Positions 45,646 to 57,500 of a DNA stretch of 64,000 nucleotides are shown one piece after another (within the stretch, counting starts at the first letter, position 1; each line of letters opens with the position of its first letter). The notes beneath the pieces were generated by a model, which had not been told where the DNA came from, did not search any database, and saw nothing but the letters and a program-made list of their open reading frames with translations. The DNA is from Crambe crambe. Its lineage: Eukaryota > Porifera > Demospongiae > Poecilosclerida > Crambeidae. The position numbers and the translations under genes were made by a program. The stretch is from assembly GCA_963924555.1 (NCBI GenBank), contig OZ004583.1, positions 5,489,501 to 5,553,500 on the forward strand, written 5' to 3'.

Positions 45646-46854
45646 ATGATGACATTGAGTTTGGCAGAAATCAGCCTTTCTTCTATTGTAAAATCTTTAG
45701 GTGATATGGCTGCAAGTAGATTTACCTGTGGAGGCAATACTAGCAGAGAGGATATTAGAGTGAACTGTATCAATAAAACTGGAATATGGAGTGAAGTGAA
45801 TCTTTCTTCTGAAGCTAACCTTCAAGAAATGATCGAGTCAGCTGATATTGCTAGTTTCGGAAGAGGCAATGAATACTCACTGGATCCCAATAAATTTTTC
45901 ACTTCATTTCAGCTCTCTAATACTAGCATTCTAGAAAATACTCAGCAGTTACTTGTTCCAGACATCCTCGACATTCGTGCTGAGCTGTACAAGATGAATA
46001 TCTACACGGGTCCTGCCGGTTGTTTTAAGGCTCATGTCGATACTCCACGTGGAGGAAACATGTTTGGTAGCCTTGTGGTGTGTTTACCAACTCAGTTTAC
46101 TGGAGGGGCTTTGGTTGCTAGGCACAATGGTCAACAGGTCATATACAACTGGGATAAGAAAAGTGGTAACTATATTATTCAATGGGCTGCTTTCTTCAGT
46201 GACGTAGAACATGAAGTACTACCAGTAACTAAAGGATATCGCATAACTCTGACTTACAACCTCTATCATTCTGATCAGTTTAGTCACACATCCATAGTAG
46301 ATGCTGCTTCCTCTCCATTCTACACCAATCTGAAAGCAGCACTTGATCATCCACATTTTCTACCTGATGGAGGAGTCCTAGGCTTTGCCTGTCAGCATGC
46401 TTACATCTTTGAAGAGTTTGATAAGTCAAAAAGTCTCTCCTTGTTGTTGAAAGGATCAGATCGCACCATTCTAGCAGCTGCAAAATCGCTTGGTCTCAAA
46501 TTAGAAGTAAAGCCAATAATTGTTGAAGCTAAATATGATGGTTTGTGGCGTGGCTGTCCATTAACTCAGTGTCACATACGGAAAAATTTTGGATTTTCAA
46601 CAGAAAAGTTTCATGAAGAGGGGTATGACATCATCAATTTCCCGAACAATCTTGAACTGACTGACTCTCATATCACATGGTGTCAGAGACTCGGAGAAAT
46701 CAAGCAACTTGCTGTTGCAGCTTTAGCATACGACAGTGAGCCCTATGTAGATAGATTCTACCAGGCAGCAGCCATTTTGATAGCTATTCCACAGTGGAAT
46801 GAGAGATCAGTGGAAGAACCTTCACCAAAAAGGCCTCACATGAGTGAGAATTGA
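45646..46854 (+). CDS. 2-oxoglutarate/Fe(II)-dependent oxygenase, prolyl-hydroxylase-like
   Basis: A single uninterrupted frame of 402 residues. The core carries YTGPAGCFKAHVDTPRGG with the iron ligands H130 and D132. GSLVVCLPTQFTGGALVARH forms the strand-turn-strand, then FFSDVEHEV gives the third ligand H189 and GYRITLTY the 2-oxoglutarate-binding R199. This is the complete HxD...H...R set of the prolyl 4-hydroxylase-like superfamily, so the enzyme should be active. The substrate (protein or nucleic acid) is unknown. No signal peptide is apparent, so a soluble enzyme is likely. The gene ends about 300 bases before the left end of the KDZ transposon and lies outside it. The second Met (residue 2) is an equally possible start. 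Confidence 0.85.
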   Translation: MMTLSLAEISLSSIVKSLGDMAASRFTCGGNTSREDIRVNCINKTGIWSEVNLSSEANLQEMIESADIASFGRGNEYSLDPNKFFTSFQLSNTSILENTQQLLVPDILDIRAELYKMNIYTGPAGCFKAHVDTPRGGNMFGSLVVCLPTQFTGGALVARHNGQQVIYNWDKKSGNYIIQWAAFFSDVEHEVLPVTKGYRITLTYNLYHSDQFSHTSIVDAASSPFYTNLKAALDHPHFLPDGGVLGFACQHAYIFEEFDKSKSLSLLLKGSDRTILAAAKSLGLKLEVKPIIVEAKYDGLWRGCPLTQCHIRKNFGFSTEKFHEEGYDIINFPNNLELTDSHITWCQRLGEIKQLAVAALAYDSEPYVDRFYQAAAILIAIPQWNERSVEEPSPKRPHMSEN

Positions 46855-47151
46855 AACAGTGTGGCATGGATACATATGTAGCTATTAATTCTATGATTTA
46901 TGCATTGCTATGATGCATTACCACAATTCAATAAGTCAGAACTTGACATGGTGTCACCCCTCATCCTATTGGGTTCATACCAATCCAAGGCAGTACAGGT
47001 GCCTACCTTCAGGAAAAGGATTCAACCATCAAGTAGCTATTGTAGTTACTTGATGCTACATTGCCCATATCCTATGTCAGCCATTTTGTATAGTAGCTAA
47101 TTAGCTATGAAGGAAGATTTATAATAGCAAATTAAGTTCAGTAATACATTG
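46855..47151. other. 3' flank of oxygenase gene, ends with KDZ target duplication
   Basis: No coding signal. The last seven bases, TACATTG (47,145-47,151), are the left target-site duplication of the adjacent transposon. Confidence 0.6.
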
Positions 47152-47235
47152 CACCCGGTTCTCACAGAAATTACCAGGTAATCACCTGGAGGTTCATAGG
47201 TCAAATTATCAGGTAGTACCTCAGTCACATGTGAG
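47152..47235 (+). repeat. Left terminal inverted repeat of KDZ element
   Basis: Begins CACCCGGTTCTCACAGAAAT and ends CACATGTGAG; 83 of 84 bases match the right arm. It contains an internal palindrome, TTACCAGGTAATCACCTGG. The homeodomain gene's ATG lies 55 bases further in, so the arm probably includes its promoter. Confidence 0.93.
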
Positions 47236-47289
47236 TTCACGGTAAGGATCGTCCAATAAACCTAAATTAGCAAAAATAATTTCAAAATC

Positions 47290-50200
47290 ATGAAGAGGAG
47301 GCCCAGGACCATATTCACTCCTGAGCAAAAGGCTGCTCTGGAGGCAGCCTACTCAGGTGGAGGAATTAAATCTAGTGAAGAGATAGATAAACTTTCCCTG
47401 GAACTAAAATTGAGTCCATCTGTGATCAAAGTGAGTTGGATAGGAAAGCTACTCAGGTCTGATAGCTTGCTAGGTCCTTAGCTATCATCTGTAGAGCGTT
47501 TGCATATGATGTCATAGCATATAGCAACAGCTTTGCAACCTAGTATTATGTCTGTGAGAAGCTGTGTGCACCAATGGCCACTGTTGCTAGCTAAATTGAT
47601 GCTGTGCAAATGCTCTATTCTTGGGATCAGTACCTCCACCAATATGCAGCCTTGGTTTTACCATACAGTCTCTTGTTCTCAAAGATTGTACTGGGATACA
47701 CGTTGGTGGATAATTAAGTAAACAGTACTCACAGCACCTGTCCTCTCCTCTTACACCATACACGCACACACACACACACACAGAATGAAAATGGGACATC
47801 AGACTCGCCAGAGGGTCTGGAAAGCGAGACAATCTTACTATTGAAATGAAATCTCCCCTAAAACACAGAGGATATAAATTCGTCCTCCAGACCATCTTCA
47901 TCACTAATCCTAATAGCTTGGGACTAGTTCCCACTCAGATTAGTGCATACATTTGGGACGTTGTCAAGTTCCTAGAATGCCCCTCAAAATAGCCATGAAT
48001 ATAGGTGTTCAGATTAGCGAGGGTTCGGATTAACAGAATTAGGATTAGTGAGGGTCCACTGTACAATACACAATGCTGAAGGCCCTAGCATTGGAGATTT
48101 TAATCAAGCTTCTACGAAGTAGAGGCCAATAATGGGGTAGCTCCTTTGTATGGACTCAAACTGTACCAAGCATAAAGAGCCTCATGGCTACTCTTAATCG
48201 TATGTAACTCTGGTACAGGAAAATTTTTCCCCTTAGCTTAAAATGCTTAGATCTTCACTGGTTTGCACTACTTTGGCATGTTGGTATCTATGCTTGTGTA
48301 AACTGATACCCTTTATCAAAGTAATATCATGATTATTGCATGCAATCGCTAGGCCATAGTGACCTTATGGCATTAATACCTTGTGTGGAGATTACCGTTG
48401 ACATTATTTGCTGCATGTGGTTGGTCACACAAAGTACGTAGGATAAGTGTTGCAAGGTTGTAGAATGCATGCAATAGTGAAGCTAGTGCAATGTGCATGC
48501 ATTTTTCTGTGTGATTTGACATTTGACATGATACAATAACCTTTATCCCAATTATTGTTATATGTGTCCCCCATCCGGCATGGTGGGCATGTACCAAACC
48601 AATATGCCTTTTTCACATAAGCCTGAGGCTACCTTTTGGCTGCTCAAAGGACACTTTAAAAGGTTACCACTGCTTACTACAGAGAGTCTCAGGCATATAG
48701 TTTTTAACCTGAAATAGCTCTACTCACTGCCTATTTTGTGCCTATGTGTAAAAACGGAGATTGACTGCCATCATTACAATTTTGGCAGCCATGGTAGCCA
48801 TGGTAATCTAGTGAAAAAAAAAGCCTATTATGTACATACATAGATTGCTTGGTTTACATGTACATCCACTTTGTTTAGAACTGGATAGGGAACAAGCGAC
48901 AGAGCAAGACAGGAAGGCCTCCAAGAAAACTCACCAAACCAAATGCATACAATGTTTTTACTGGCGATTTTTATAAATCTGAAGGTAATTTTTTTGGTTT
49001 ATCTTCTTACAATTATTATGAAAAAAGTTTGTTCTTAGAGGGAAAATCTATAGAATCACATGCCACAAAGAATAAGATTGTGGCCGAGAGGTGGCGAGAG
49101 CTGTTGGTATCCGAAAAAGAGCAATACTTTGAACGCAGTAGAGCTTCTTCCTCAGATAATCCAGTTCCAGAGTGTTCCTGGAAGGAAGCATGTAGAATAT
49201 TGAGAAATTTTGAATCTAGTGTGAGTATGGATATTCAATCCAATTTCAGTGGGTACTGTGTGTGCACTGACCAGTAATATCCACTAAAAGGGATGGATCG
49301 GCAGGGTTCTACAAATTTTTACTCTATTATGGAACTACATACAAACTCTATCTCATGGGCATCTAACTCTAGTATGTATACAGGGGGGCAATAATTGATC
49401 ACAAGTGTAGTTATACACTTTCTGTGAGCTTGCGTTGAAGTCAGAGAAATTTCCTTCTCCTTCAGCCAAATATTTTGAGGAAGAAACTAACCAAGTAAAT
49501 GGAGGCTTAAGCTTGATTAGTGAAGATCCACTATGCCATCATGGAGGCAATAATTGCAGCGAGCGAAGCGAGTGAGCTGACTCTCAGGTCATGACTCATT
49601 GAAATTTTAAATATATATATCTATGTCTACACTCCAAAATGCCCCAGGCGTACGTACGTACGTACGTACGTGTCGTGCAATAGTAGCGCCCCTGCGCGTG
49701 CATTTATGCGCATGCTCCAGTTGTAATTGCTTGATTGATTTCTACATCACTTTGTTTATAGCATGGTGGATAGTAGGGCTAGGCTTATCTAAGTGGATTG
49801 TAGGCACTAGACATATCTAAGTGCTTTGTGGTAAGTACTTAGCTTTCTATGCATGCAACTGCCTGCCACTTAGCTAGCTACATAACACAACAGCAAAGCA
49901 CAAATGAACTATCAGCTCAACATTTCTACAGCCTTTTGGGCAGCAGGCACAAGAGGCTTATCTAAGCGGCTTGTAGGCACTAGGCTTATCTAAGTGCTTT
50001 GAGGTAAGCATGTATGCAGCTGCCTGCCACCACTTACATGACTCTAGCAATATCAAGCACTGAAGCCTATCAGCTACTTTAATTGCTCACTATCAAATGC
50101 TGCACATTGCTACAGATACTCAACAGCAATCGTTGAAGAATGTACTTGCTTGCTCGCTCGCTGTCAACTGAATGTTGAACATTGCCCTAGTAATAGTATG

Positions 50201-51106
50201 GTGCATTTACGTACTCGGGTTTCTTGGGCCGAACAGTGTGACATACAAACCATGTATGTGGTGTGCCATGGGCAGAACCATTACTGTGGTGGCACTTCTC
50301 TGGGAAAGAAGTACTGGACGCAGCACCCTCATGTGCCTGAAGAGTTCCTACTAGCAGTGAATGCAGGTACAGTACAGTCTAATACACACGTCCTGTTCAA
50401 GTAGCTGCTCCCCATCCCCCCCCCCCCCCATCCCCCCCCCCCCCCCCCCCCCCCCCACCTCCCACCTTTATCAAGGTTTAGAAAAAACACCCAGAGAGGA
50501 ATATTTTGTTGAAATTGCACTGTGTAATCAGGCCACCTCTGTATCGAGGACAACTTTTCTTGTCCCAAGGGATGAATATATAGCATAATGTGTGCTGGAA
50601 GAATGCGTACATTGTTTACGTATGTAATGATATCATGTAATTTTTGGTCAATGAATAGACTTGTAGGGTTACCATAGTGTCGTACCTCAATCTAACCCTA
50701 TTACCTTAGTAGTGTGAAATTTATCTGACTCCATTTAGTGCACCTAGCGAAATTGCTATGCAGTAGACCCTTGGTTATCTGGACCTCAATTATCAATATT
50801 TGGATTGGTAAGTGATTCATGGTGTTTTCTTTGCAGTGCATTAAATGGAATTCGATAAAGTTTACTCACTATTTCACTCATCCAGACACCTAGTAGATTA
50901 GTAGTCTATGCTCACTTTGACTATTCTGTCAAAGACTGTAAATTTAAATGATGAGCAACTGTACAGTGCAACACCTGTTTTCTTAGAGTAGCTCCTATGG
51001 GGTTTCTATGGGGTAGGCCCTTGGATATGTGTTTGCACCTCCCCTTGGAGAGAACTTGAACATGCTGGCATATTGGATCCTGCCCCCTTAGACCCTGATT
51101 TGCCCT

Positions 51107-51138
<32 letters not shown>

Positions 51139-52508
51139 TGTGTATAGTCCTAAAAGAAACCCTGCTCCTACATTAAACTTGTATTTGCTGCTAGTACGTA
51201 TGTACCTACTTGTGTATGTATAATAAGAAGGTGGTTTCATTAGGAATCATGATTCTCGTAAATGGGTTTAACCACATGGTCTTACCTTTCACAAAGTACA
51301 TTGGTATAGAATACAGACAATTTGTGTTATACTTCATTTTAGAAAGGTCCAGTATTTCTGAAGAGACCAACAGGGGGCGTGAACATTGGGAAATGCTTCG
51401 TAAATCTGTTCAAAATATTCTTAATTTGAAATATGGTAAGTTGTATTAAGTTTCTCTTAGTAAATTTCACAAGTACTTCCATTTTACATTATAGCGATGG
51501 CAGTTGGAAAACCCAAAGCTAGGGTTCCATACTCCTCCATTTCAGCATTGAACGTGAGGGGTTTTCCGGCTGATCTAAGATTTGGACCTCCCTCGTCCTT
51601 TAGGAGCAAAGCTTGAAGTGTATACTCAACAATGCAGATGACATTGAGTTCATTGGTATGTTTGGTAATAAATGCAGTGACCATCTATGTAAACATGTGC
51701 CCTTTTTAAGAGATGTGTAATCAATAGAAAGGCAATCATTTTTAGGGGAGGCATGTCTCTTGTTAAGGGTAAGACCTAAGGATGATGTTATGAATGTGAT
51801 GCATTTCGTGTTATTGGGGCACACTAACTTGTCTGTTGTAGAAGGTTGTGGTTTGGTGCATTGAGGTTGTATCCAGAGGTTGTCTTTATTTAGAAAGTCC
51901 TTATTGGAGGTTGTACTGTACATGTGGATAACCTACATAAATCCCTAAATCTTTTTGTCTGTAGATGTGGACAGTACAGATTCCATTTCAATGCACGCTG
52001 ATCACTCTTATGCTAAACAACTTAAGGACCCCATCAAGCTACCATCAGTAAAACGAAGGAGGATTAGTGCAGCATCTGTTTTAGCAATGTTCAGTTCGAA
52101 GAGGTTCTTAAAACTCTGGTGTCGAACAGTTCTGAAGCAAGAGACAGGGGAAAGGCGAAATTGAGAACACTAAAACCAGGATCTAATACTGTTGTGTCGC
52201 ACAGTTCTGATAAGTCTAGTTCTGAAGCAAGAGACAGGGGAAAGGCGAAATCGAGAACACTGAAACCAGGATCAAGTGTCCAGGTTCTATTTAATAGCCA
52301 TTCAGTGGCTCAAGCAACAGTAATGGAGGGTACCTTGCTGCACGGTAAAGACATACCTAGTGGTTATGTGAAGATCACTATAAACAGTTGCAAGAAGGAT
52401 ATTCAAGTTCCTCTACAAATAGTGGGAACTTTTGATGAAGAGGATGATGTACTGAGTTCAGGTCTGATTACAGCCTGGAAGCTAGCTAACCTTATCTCTG
52501 ATCAATGA
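47290..52508 (+). CDS. Homeodomain plus HMG-like protein, six exons
   Basis: Proposed exons: 47,290-47,430; 48,879-48,984; 49,039-49,218; 51,343-51,435; 51,965-52,047; 52,095-52,508. All junctions are GT-AG and phases agree, giving 338 residues. Residues 1-57 form a homeodomain: RPRTIFTPEQKAALEAAY, SSEEIDKLSLELKLSPSVIK and, after the first splice, NWIGNKRQSK, with the W and N of recognition helix 3. Residues 66-115 (KPNAYNVFTGDF, KNKIVAERWRELL, SEKEQYF) resemble an HMG box. The C-terminus has two copies of SEARDRGKAK and a globular stretch (VQVLFNSHSVAQ..) that was not identified. It starts just inside the KDZ left end, so it is probably the element's accessory DNA-binding protein. The 47-base last intron and exon 4 are the least certain parts. 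Confidence 0.75.
48985..49038 (+). other. 54-base in-frame intron of homeodomain gene
   Basis: GTAATT...TCTTAG; length is a multiple of three and it contains no stop in frame. Retention would insert 18 residues into the HMG-like region, so two proteins are possible. Confidence 0.5.
49782..50032. repeat. Direct duplication within intron, about 90-base unit
   Basis: GGCTTATCTAAG(T/C)GG(A/C)TTGTAGG to CTGCCTGCCAC occurs at about 49,781-49,869 and 49,958-50,030. Also nearby: CGTA tandem repeat at 49,648-49,672. Confidence 0.8.
50411..51136. repeat. Two long C-runs in intron
   Basis: C-runs occupy most of 50,418-50,457 (interrupted by short breaks) and about 51,107-51,135. They are on the sense strand of the homeodomain gene's long intron. 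Confidence 0.85.
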
Positions 52509-52983
52509 AAGGTCATTATTTGTGTGTCGTTATTGTGACATCATCATTCATCTTTCTGATCAAAAGGTCATTACATACTGTCATTCTTTCTGGTCAATGA
52601 AAGGTCATATTCATCTGTATACATTTTAATAATGGAGTTAATGTTTTTTGAAGAAATATGGACCATTAAATCTTGAACGCCTAAGGTGTTCTCTACTTGA
52701 TTTAAGTATTCTGTCCAGATCTTCCTTACTGCGATGTAGAAATAGGGTCTTTTGGGGGCGCCGATATATGCCATCAGCTTCAGGAACTGAATGGACAACA
52801 ATACCATAGAATATCACTGGTGCAAGTATATTAATGTTGTACTATGTACCAGAACTGCTTGATGGTGGGCCTGTCTTAATCAGACTCAATATTGCTTCGT
52901 CTTCGCTGCTTAGGATGTTGCTGAACTCCCTACTTCTAATTTCCTGTGATAATGATGTATTACACTAGAGATGCTCGTATAGC
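52509..52983. other. Space between convergent KDZ genes, left part
   Basis: 3' flank of the homeodomain gene. AAAGGTCATTA-type phrases repeat at 52,508, 52,565 and 52,599. No other gene is seen. Confidence 0.5.
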
Positions 52984-53684
52984 ATTAGTTGGGCGAGCAA
53001 GCAGCCAGTGGTCATTTCAATGTGCTCCTCCCTCACTTATGATTATATAGCCCCAACAGTGACTTTCGATATCTAGCTATTCAGGTTGTTAACTGACTTG
53101 GTGCATTCCCAGTTAGCATTAGAGTGTCTTCTCTGAACCCAGGCTACCACTCCTGTTCAGACTCAGTAGCCAGTCTCTCAAATAATGAGCCCTCATATGC
53201 TGTAATCTGGCAGCTCTGTGTTCTGCTGACTCTGTTCTCCTTCTAGCTCTCATTTGCTCTGCTCTTTCAGCATTATCTTCTGCTGACTCTGTACATTCCC
53301 TCCTCCTGGCTCTATCTGTCGCATTTCTTTGCTAGTCTTGTTTTTCTCTGTTCCTTTGACTCTGTTCTCCTTCTAGCTCTGTCTCTTTCATTTCTTTCAT
53401 GAGGTCTCGCTCTTCTTTGCTGGTCAGTTTCTAGAGGGTGTTCTGGGGCCCTCCTTCGCTTGTTTTCTGGTTCTCTGGGTTCCATAATACTCGCTACAAT
53501 AGTGTTTCAACTTCAAGCTTAACGAAAATGATTGCTTATTATGACGTTGCTTAGTAGCTATTTCATGCGCATGCGTAAGCGCATGCGCATTTTGAGTGAC
53601 GTACGTGTAACATATAAATATCGCAATTTTCCATTTTGACCAATTAGTGTGGGGCTTCGCTCGCTTCGCTCGCTCGCCAATTAT
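52984..53684. mobile_element. Candidate inserted element with GCGAGC-type ends
   Basis: Left edge ATTAGTTGGGCGAGCAAGC and right edge CGCTCGCTCGCCAATTAT resemble those of 39,878-40,953. On the minus strand, 53,484 downwards encodes an Arg-rich stretch (RDRARRRTESKEQRKTRLA, then RARRRTESAEHRAARL) like the N-terminal repeats of Helitron/PIF1-type proteins in animals, broken by stops. No target duplication was defined. Confidence 0.45.
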
Positions 53685-53717
53685 AAATTACTTAATACCC
53701 ATTGCAAGCATACATAC

Positions 53718-53822
53718 CTTTAGAAATTCTTCACGTTCAAACCGTTCTTTTGCCTGCTTGCTAGCTTTTTCCAAAGCTTGAGCAAATTCTTCATCTTCGC
53801 TGCCTTCACTTGACTCATCTGG
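53718..53822 (-). other. Possible acidic exon, minus strand
   Basis: Between an acceptor (TATGCCAG) at about 53,823 and a donor (GTATGT) at 53,717, one frame reads SSEGSEDEEFAQALEKASKQ then AKERFEREEFLK. It looks like a genuine charged, helical exon. No partner exon was found, so it may be a remnant of a third gene in the element or the end of the transposase gene. Confidence 0.3.
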
Positions 53823-53984
53823 CATAAACATTCACAACGATGTGAAAGACTGGTGTCATTGTTACCGTCTGAAGCCTGTGGGAGACTTTTTGGAGCCTGT
53901 AGTGAGGGATCCATATCAGTCCCATGCTCCTCTTCCACAGCCTGTGGGGGATCCATTTTCCTACGACCCCTTTCCATGAGCCTT

Positions 53985-54137
53985 GGGAGTCCAGTGTTAC
54001 GCCTCTTCGCAGTCAGTGGGGGGTCCACATCATCCAAGGTCCTCGGGAGTCCAGTGTTGTGCCTCTCTGCAGGCAGTGGGGGGTCCACATCATCCAAGGT
54101 CCTCGGGAGTCCAGTGTTGCACCTCTCCGCAGTCAGT

Positions 54138-54173
<36 letters not shown>
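53985..54173. repeat. 60-base minisatellite ending in a long G-run
   Basis: Units of 60 bases (GGGAGTCCAGTGTT...GTCAGTGGGGGGTCCACATC) repeat about two and a half times, then a run of about 34 G residues follows (about 54,139-54,172). On the minus strand the unit encodes RTLDDVDPPLPAERHNTGLP in tandem and the run encodes proline. Confidence 0.9.
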
Positions 54174-54174
<1 letters not shown>

Positions 54175-54515
54175 ATATCACTTCTTAGCTCCCTCTCTGT
54201 AATCTGAGGGAAATTATTGTTATTGTATACCCCTTTTCCAAAAAGTCTACTTACAGCACTACTTGGCCTCACAAACACACTTTCCATAGCCTGTGAGAGG
54301 TTCCAAGTTGAATCTATTATAAAATTGAAAGTGAAGATACCAGAAAGTAGGCTCTCTATGATCCTTCAAGACCATCTTCTACAATATCAAAATAACTCTT
54401 ACTGTAATTAGTACTAAGACTGTGTGGAATACCAGTAAACTTGACACCAGACACTTGTTCTGTTAGTACACAGGTGGTCTGCAGAGGAAAAGGGACTTCA
54501 GGAAGTTCGATTGAT

Positions 54516-57500
54516 TTAGAAAAAAAACTTGATACAAGCCCTGATCTCCTGCTCATAATAACGCTGCTTAATTTTTAAAAGGCATAGAGCTCCACAATTG
54601 AAGTTGGAAGATAAAGTTTGCCGTTGTAAGATAGCATCCGCTAATAAAGCATGCTGTTGAAGGAAAAACTGAACTACACAGTTTTAATAAGGTCAATTTC
54701 TTCAATGGCTCTGTTCTTCCTTGCTAATGCATTGATTGCATTTATTCTAACAGACCTTGGTACCTCCAGGTATGACTCATCATCAGGAAGAGGAGAAAGC
54801 CAAACTGAAGATGATAAATTTGTTACATCTTCCCACGACAATTGTTCTTCCGGTGTAACAATGCTATTGTACTCAATAAGAAGAGATCTCAGTTTCTTGG
54901 AGTCAGTTGTAATCAATCGACACAACCTTGTTGCCATACTATGACCCTCTGCAACAACAACCGGGTTAAAAGTTATCATTGGTTAATGAACTTATTCTTA
55001 CCAGCAAACTTAGCCTTAATAGACAACATGAACCACCGTTCTCGAGCTATTACACCAAGCTTCTCTAGTAGTTTCCCGCCTTCACTATTAGGCTCTGCAT
55101 AACATAAATTATTATAATACCTTATCATCATAAACACTCATTAAATACCTTGTCTATTCACACATGATTGTTCAGAACTCAACCAATTCTTAATTGTTTC
55201 TTCTTCAAAAGATACTATAACAGAAATGACAACAGGTACTTTGATGGTATTAATTTTAGCTTGTATGTACCTTGAAATCCAGAGGTCAATTCTAAGAGTT
55301 TCTCTTCAGATTCCAGTCTGACCTTTTCAGCTCTGTTAAGTCGCATACAAAGCAAAGTCTCTAAGAAACAAAATTATTAAAAATTCAGCAATCAATTATC
55401 ATGACAATCATATTAACTTAAATTCATTGCAGTAAGCCTAGCAAAGTGAAGGAGAGCATCGGTCAACACATCAATACGGTGTGAGGGCCTCATTTCCTTC
55501 GTCATGCGAGAAAACCTTCTCATGAACGACCACAATCTCTCACAAACCTCACCATCAGACAAAGCAAATCCTTCTTTATAGCGAGGACTCATTGAGAGCT
55601 ACATCAATTAGTTCAAACATGACATACGTACACCATAAAATCCACACACCTGACAGTCCATTCTGTGACCATAGGAGTGGAAAACTGGTATAGCAAATTC
55701 AAAGAAAGTCAACAAGTCACTTCTGCTCTTTCCCTGAATAATCAGTTAAGTGATGAGACAACATAGAGGTACATACATTCAAATACTTTGTACCTTCAAA
55801 TGCTTACTCAGAATGCAAGCTACATCATAGAGAAATAGCACTTTGGAGTGTTTTTCAGAGCGCTTCTTAATCATTTCAAGAGCATAAACAATATAAGAGA
55901 TTCTATGATAGTTATAAATAATTACATTATTAACCAAGTCAGTAATGATAATATCAATCTGACCTTTTCACCATGCCTAAGATTGAATAAACGATAAGGA
56001 AACTCATGTCTACAAGAAATTCCAATCACATCAGTCTCATCCAGGGCTTTATATCTTGATTTTGACCTCAAAAGATTCCCGGCTAGAAATTCGCTACACT
56101 CCTGAGGACGCTACAGTAGATAGTACATCATTACGTATCTATATCATTAACCTTAGTAGTAGCAGCTTGTCCAGCATTATAACCTTCTACAAATGCATCC
56201 ACTTCAGCCTGGTCCTCAAAGTAAACACCATTATGAAGAGGAGGCCTGACACTCTTTCCAGCACTTTTCTTCCTACACAGTCCGAAGTGGCCATCAATGG
56301 CCAAAACAAGTGGACCATTGTTATCACTCTAAGAAAGCTTAGAAAGATGACATTATTCAATTGCATGCAGCAGTTACCTTTTGGCATGCAGGACATTCAG
56401 TTCCATTACTGAGGTCTTTGCACACCACACGAAGATGTCGAAGCTGATTCTTCAGATACCTACGTATGTAGAGCAAGAGGGTACAGTTTTATGCTACCAC
56501 CATAGGTATCAAATAACCTGTATTCCTCAAAAGCATTTAGTAATAGTCTGTAAAAATCTATGCGTGTCTTCTCAATTATCTATCAAAATTATCTCATAGT
56601 ATCCGTATACCTGCATAGGGCACCTTACTAAGCAACAAAGTGCATTAGTGAAATCTTTAACAGCAACCTGACATTCCAAAAGTAATGATTCTAGTAGATC
56701 CAACAGTTGAAACTGAAATGCAAGCTGTGGACACTGTGGTGTAGCAGCAAAATAGCCAAGTTTAATTAAGATATCCGGTTCACTAAAGCAGCGGCAAAAT
56801 TTAAACCTAATTTTGCGTTGTGCACCTATTGTGTTGTCAAAAGGAGGTTAAATTCTATATCACTGACATTAATACATACCAAAGCCACCAACACAGGTTA
56901 AGTCACGAAAATAAGCTGTGTCACATTGGTGATCCCTAATAAACAGTGTGCTGATAGGCAAATACAATGGAACATACACGTCCTCCTGTAAAATTATGTG
57001 CACATCATCATGAACTTACACTTTGAAAATCACACTAACCTTCCACAATAAAAGATCATGGAATAAATTAATACTACTATGCAATTTCTGCGTGCATTCC
57101 ATGCATAAATGTGCACCACAGTCTTGACATAGCACAGTAGCTATCTGTAAAGAGCAAATTGAGCACCCTTGAGTCAAGGAAGGACTGCAAGATTCAATCA
57201 ATGAATTTAACAATTGTGATCGTATTTTCTCCCATGCTTCAGCAGATTTTGTTTCCCGACACTCGTGGGTTCTCTTACATGGAAAGGTGGTATCCTACAC
57301 AAAAACAACCAGGGAGGTCATCATAAATAATCACTTCTTCAATATCAAATGCCACAGGTGATAAGAAAAAAAATAATATTGGCGTTAAAACACCAGTACC
57401 AACTACAGCAAAATTTATCCAGAAACAGATTATAACAATAGCTCATCATCAAGGACTTCCATAGCCTGGCTGTTCACGGTGTTTGCGTGCATGCGCCAGT

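Noticed and set aside
45646..46854. Oxygenase gene as cargo of the KDZ transposon
   Set aside because: It lies outside the left terminal repeat and its TACATTG duplication.
53720..54181. A 153-codon proline-rich minus-strand frame
   Set aside because: It is made by the 60-base minisatellite and the G-run; openness follows from repeat length being a multiple of three. A different frame in the same place gives a better exon.
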